The notes under the pieces: generated by a model
What the model saw: the letters and a program-made list of their open reading frames with translations, nothing else
The model's database searches: none
What the model was told of the DNA's origin: nothing
Translations under genes and position numbers: made by a program
Shown here: positions 7,778-8,178 of the stretch, piece by piece
Numbering within the stretch: the first letter of the stretch is position 1
Layout: each line of letters opens with the position of its first letter
DNA from: Verrucomicrobiota bacterium
Lineage (GTDB): Bacteria; Verrucomicrobiota; Verrucomicrobiia; Methylacidiphilales; Verrucolacustridaceae
NCBI GenBank assembly: GCA_010024525.1
Contig: RGGS01000047.1
Location: forward strand, 1 to 8,178
Reading direction: 5' to 3'
Length of the DNA stretch: 8,178 bases

Positions 7778-8178
7778 TAATGTCTCCTCAGGCCGCGACC
7801 GGCTCCCCCGGTTCCCATTCCCTCGTCAAACCAGCGAAAGATGCCGCTAAACACATCCCCATCGTTGTCGCTATCCGTCCCCGGGGGCTGATAGCTCCCA
7901 TCCGATGCCGTCACTCCGTGGAAATGGCCGATCACCGGGGCCTGATACACCAACTGGGGAGGATTGCCTTTCTCCATCTCAAAGAGCTTGGCCAAAATTT
8001 CGGAGGCCAACGGGGCGCAGGTGGCACCTCCCGAAACTCCGCCCTCCACAATCACAATCACGACGTATTTCGGATCCTTCAGCGGGGCAAATCCGGTGAA
8101 CCAGGTTCGTGTGTCCTTGACCGCGCTGCCACCGATCCGAGTGGTAAACTGGGCCGATCCGGTTTTTCCCGCCACTTC
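7777..8178 (-). CDS. mrdA: Penicillin-binding protein 2 transpeptidase, C-terminal fragment
   Basis: The frame is open to the window edge and gives the last 133 residues. The fragment begins just before the third active-site motif of the penicillin-binding transpeptidase fold, KTGSAQ (window residues 5-10; KTGT is the common form). It continues with the final strands and helix: TWFTGFAPLKDPKYVVIVIV, EGGVSGGATCAPLA and SEILAKLF. These match the end of class B PBPs of the PBP2 type, which cross-link lateral wall peptidoglycan in the periplasm. The immediate downstream rodA supports PBP2 (mrdA) over the septal FtsI. The SxxK and SxN motifs lie beyond the window. After the fold ends near residue 67 there is an extra tail of about 66 residues. 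It contains an acidic DSDNDGD stretch, then a Gly/Arg-rich end, and is longer than the E. coli tail. Confidence 0.88.
   Translation of the reverse strand, partial: EVAGKTGSAQFTTRIGGSAVKDTRTWFTGFAPLKDPKYVVIVIVEGGVSGGATCAPLASEILAKLFEMEKGNPPQLVYQAPVIGHFHGVTASDGSYQPPGTDSDNDGDVFSGIFRWFDEGMGTGGAGRGLRRH
7784..7789 (-). promoter_or_regulatory. Shine-Dalgarno for rodA within mrdA
   Basis: GAGGAG on the minus strand lies within the last codons of mrdA, 6 nt before the rodA ATG (7777-7775). Together with the TAATG stop-start overlap it fixes the rodA start and indicates translational coupling of the transpeptidase and glycosyltransferase partners. Confidence 0.75.

Noticed and set aside
1..8178. Mobile element, CRISPR, tRNA/rRNA or defence system
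   Set aside because: No transposase, integrase, direct-repeat array or structured RNA gene could be seen. All dense coding is explained by housekeeping genes.

Overview
The window is chromosomal housekeeping DNA from a GC-rich Gram-negative bacterium. It is read almost entirely from the minus strand. The most likely home is the Verrucomicrobiota or a related PVC lineage. That guess rests on remembered likeness of the RNase G (notably the 'EKNAFLHFWDA.P' stretch of its S1 domain) and of the C-terminal TPR repeat ('HFNLAVIYATQ.PPSKELAKRHY') to verrucomicrobial proteins. No search could be run, so the placement is an inference.

Layout, in the direction of minus-strand transcription (right to left): the 3' end of mrdA (PBP2 transpeptidase, 8178-7777, cut by the window edge); rodA (7777-6644); rng (RNase G, 6606-5035); glnD (PII uridylyltransferase/uridylyl-removing enzyme, 5038-2270); and a soluble double-GAF sensor histidine kinase (2273-603). 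The mrdA/rodA junction overlaps by one base (TAATG). A 37-nt gap separates rodA from rng. Both rng/glnD and glnD/kinase can be read as 4-nt GTGA overlaps. The run therefore looks like one operon whose promoter lies upstream, beyond base 8178. On the plus strand, bases 1-606 hold the 3' part of a TPR-repeat protein that converges on the kinase, and the two stop codons overlap. A GC-rich imperfect hairpin (607-630) lies inside the last kinase codons and may be the operon terminator.

How the genes work together: RodA (SEDS glycosyltransferase) and PBP2 (transpeptidase) form the elongasome core that builds lateral cell wall. RNase G processes rRNA and decays mRNA, and it is commonly linked to shape genes (in E. 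coli, rng/cafA follows mreBCD). GlnD reports glutamine status by modifying PII. The terminal kinase has no membrane segment and no response regulator beside it here. Its tight coupling to glnD suggests, but does not prove, a nitrogen- or metabolite-linked signalling role.

No mobile element, CRISPR array, tRNA or rRNA gene, integrase or phage gene is visible, and no stretch over 300 bases lacks a gene. I see no convincing undescribed system. The points most worth a second look are the glnD-kinase coupling, the convergent overlap with its embedded hairpin, and the unusual acidic tail of PBP2.
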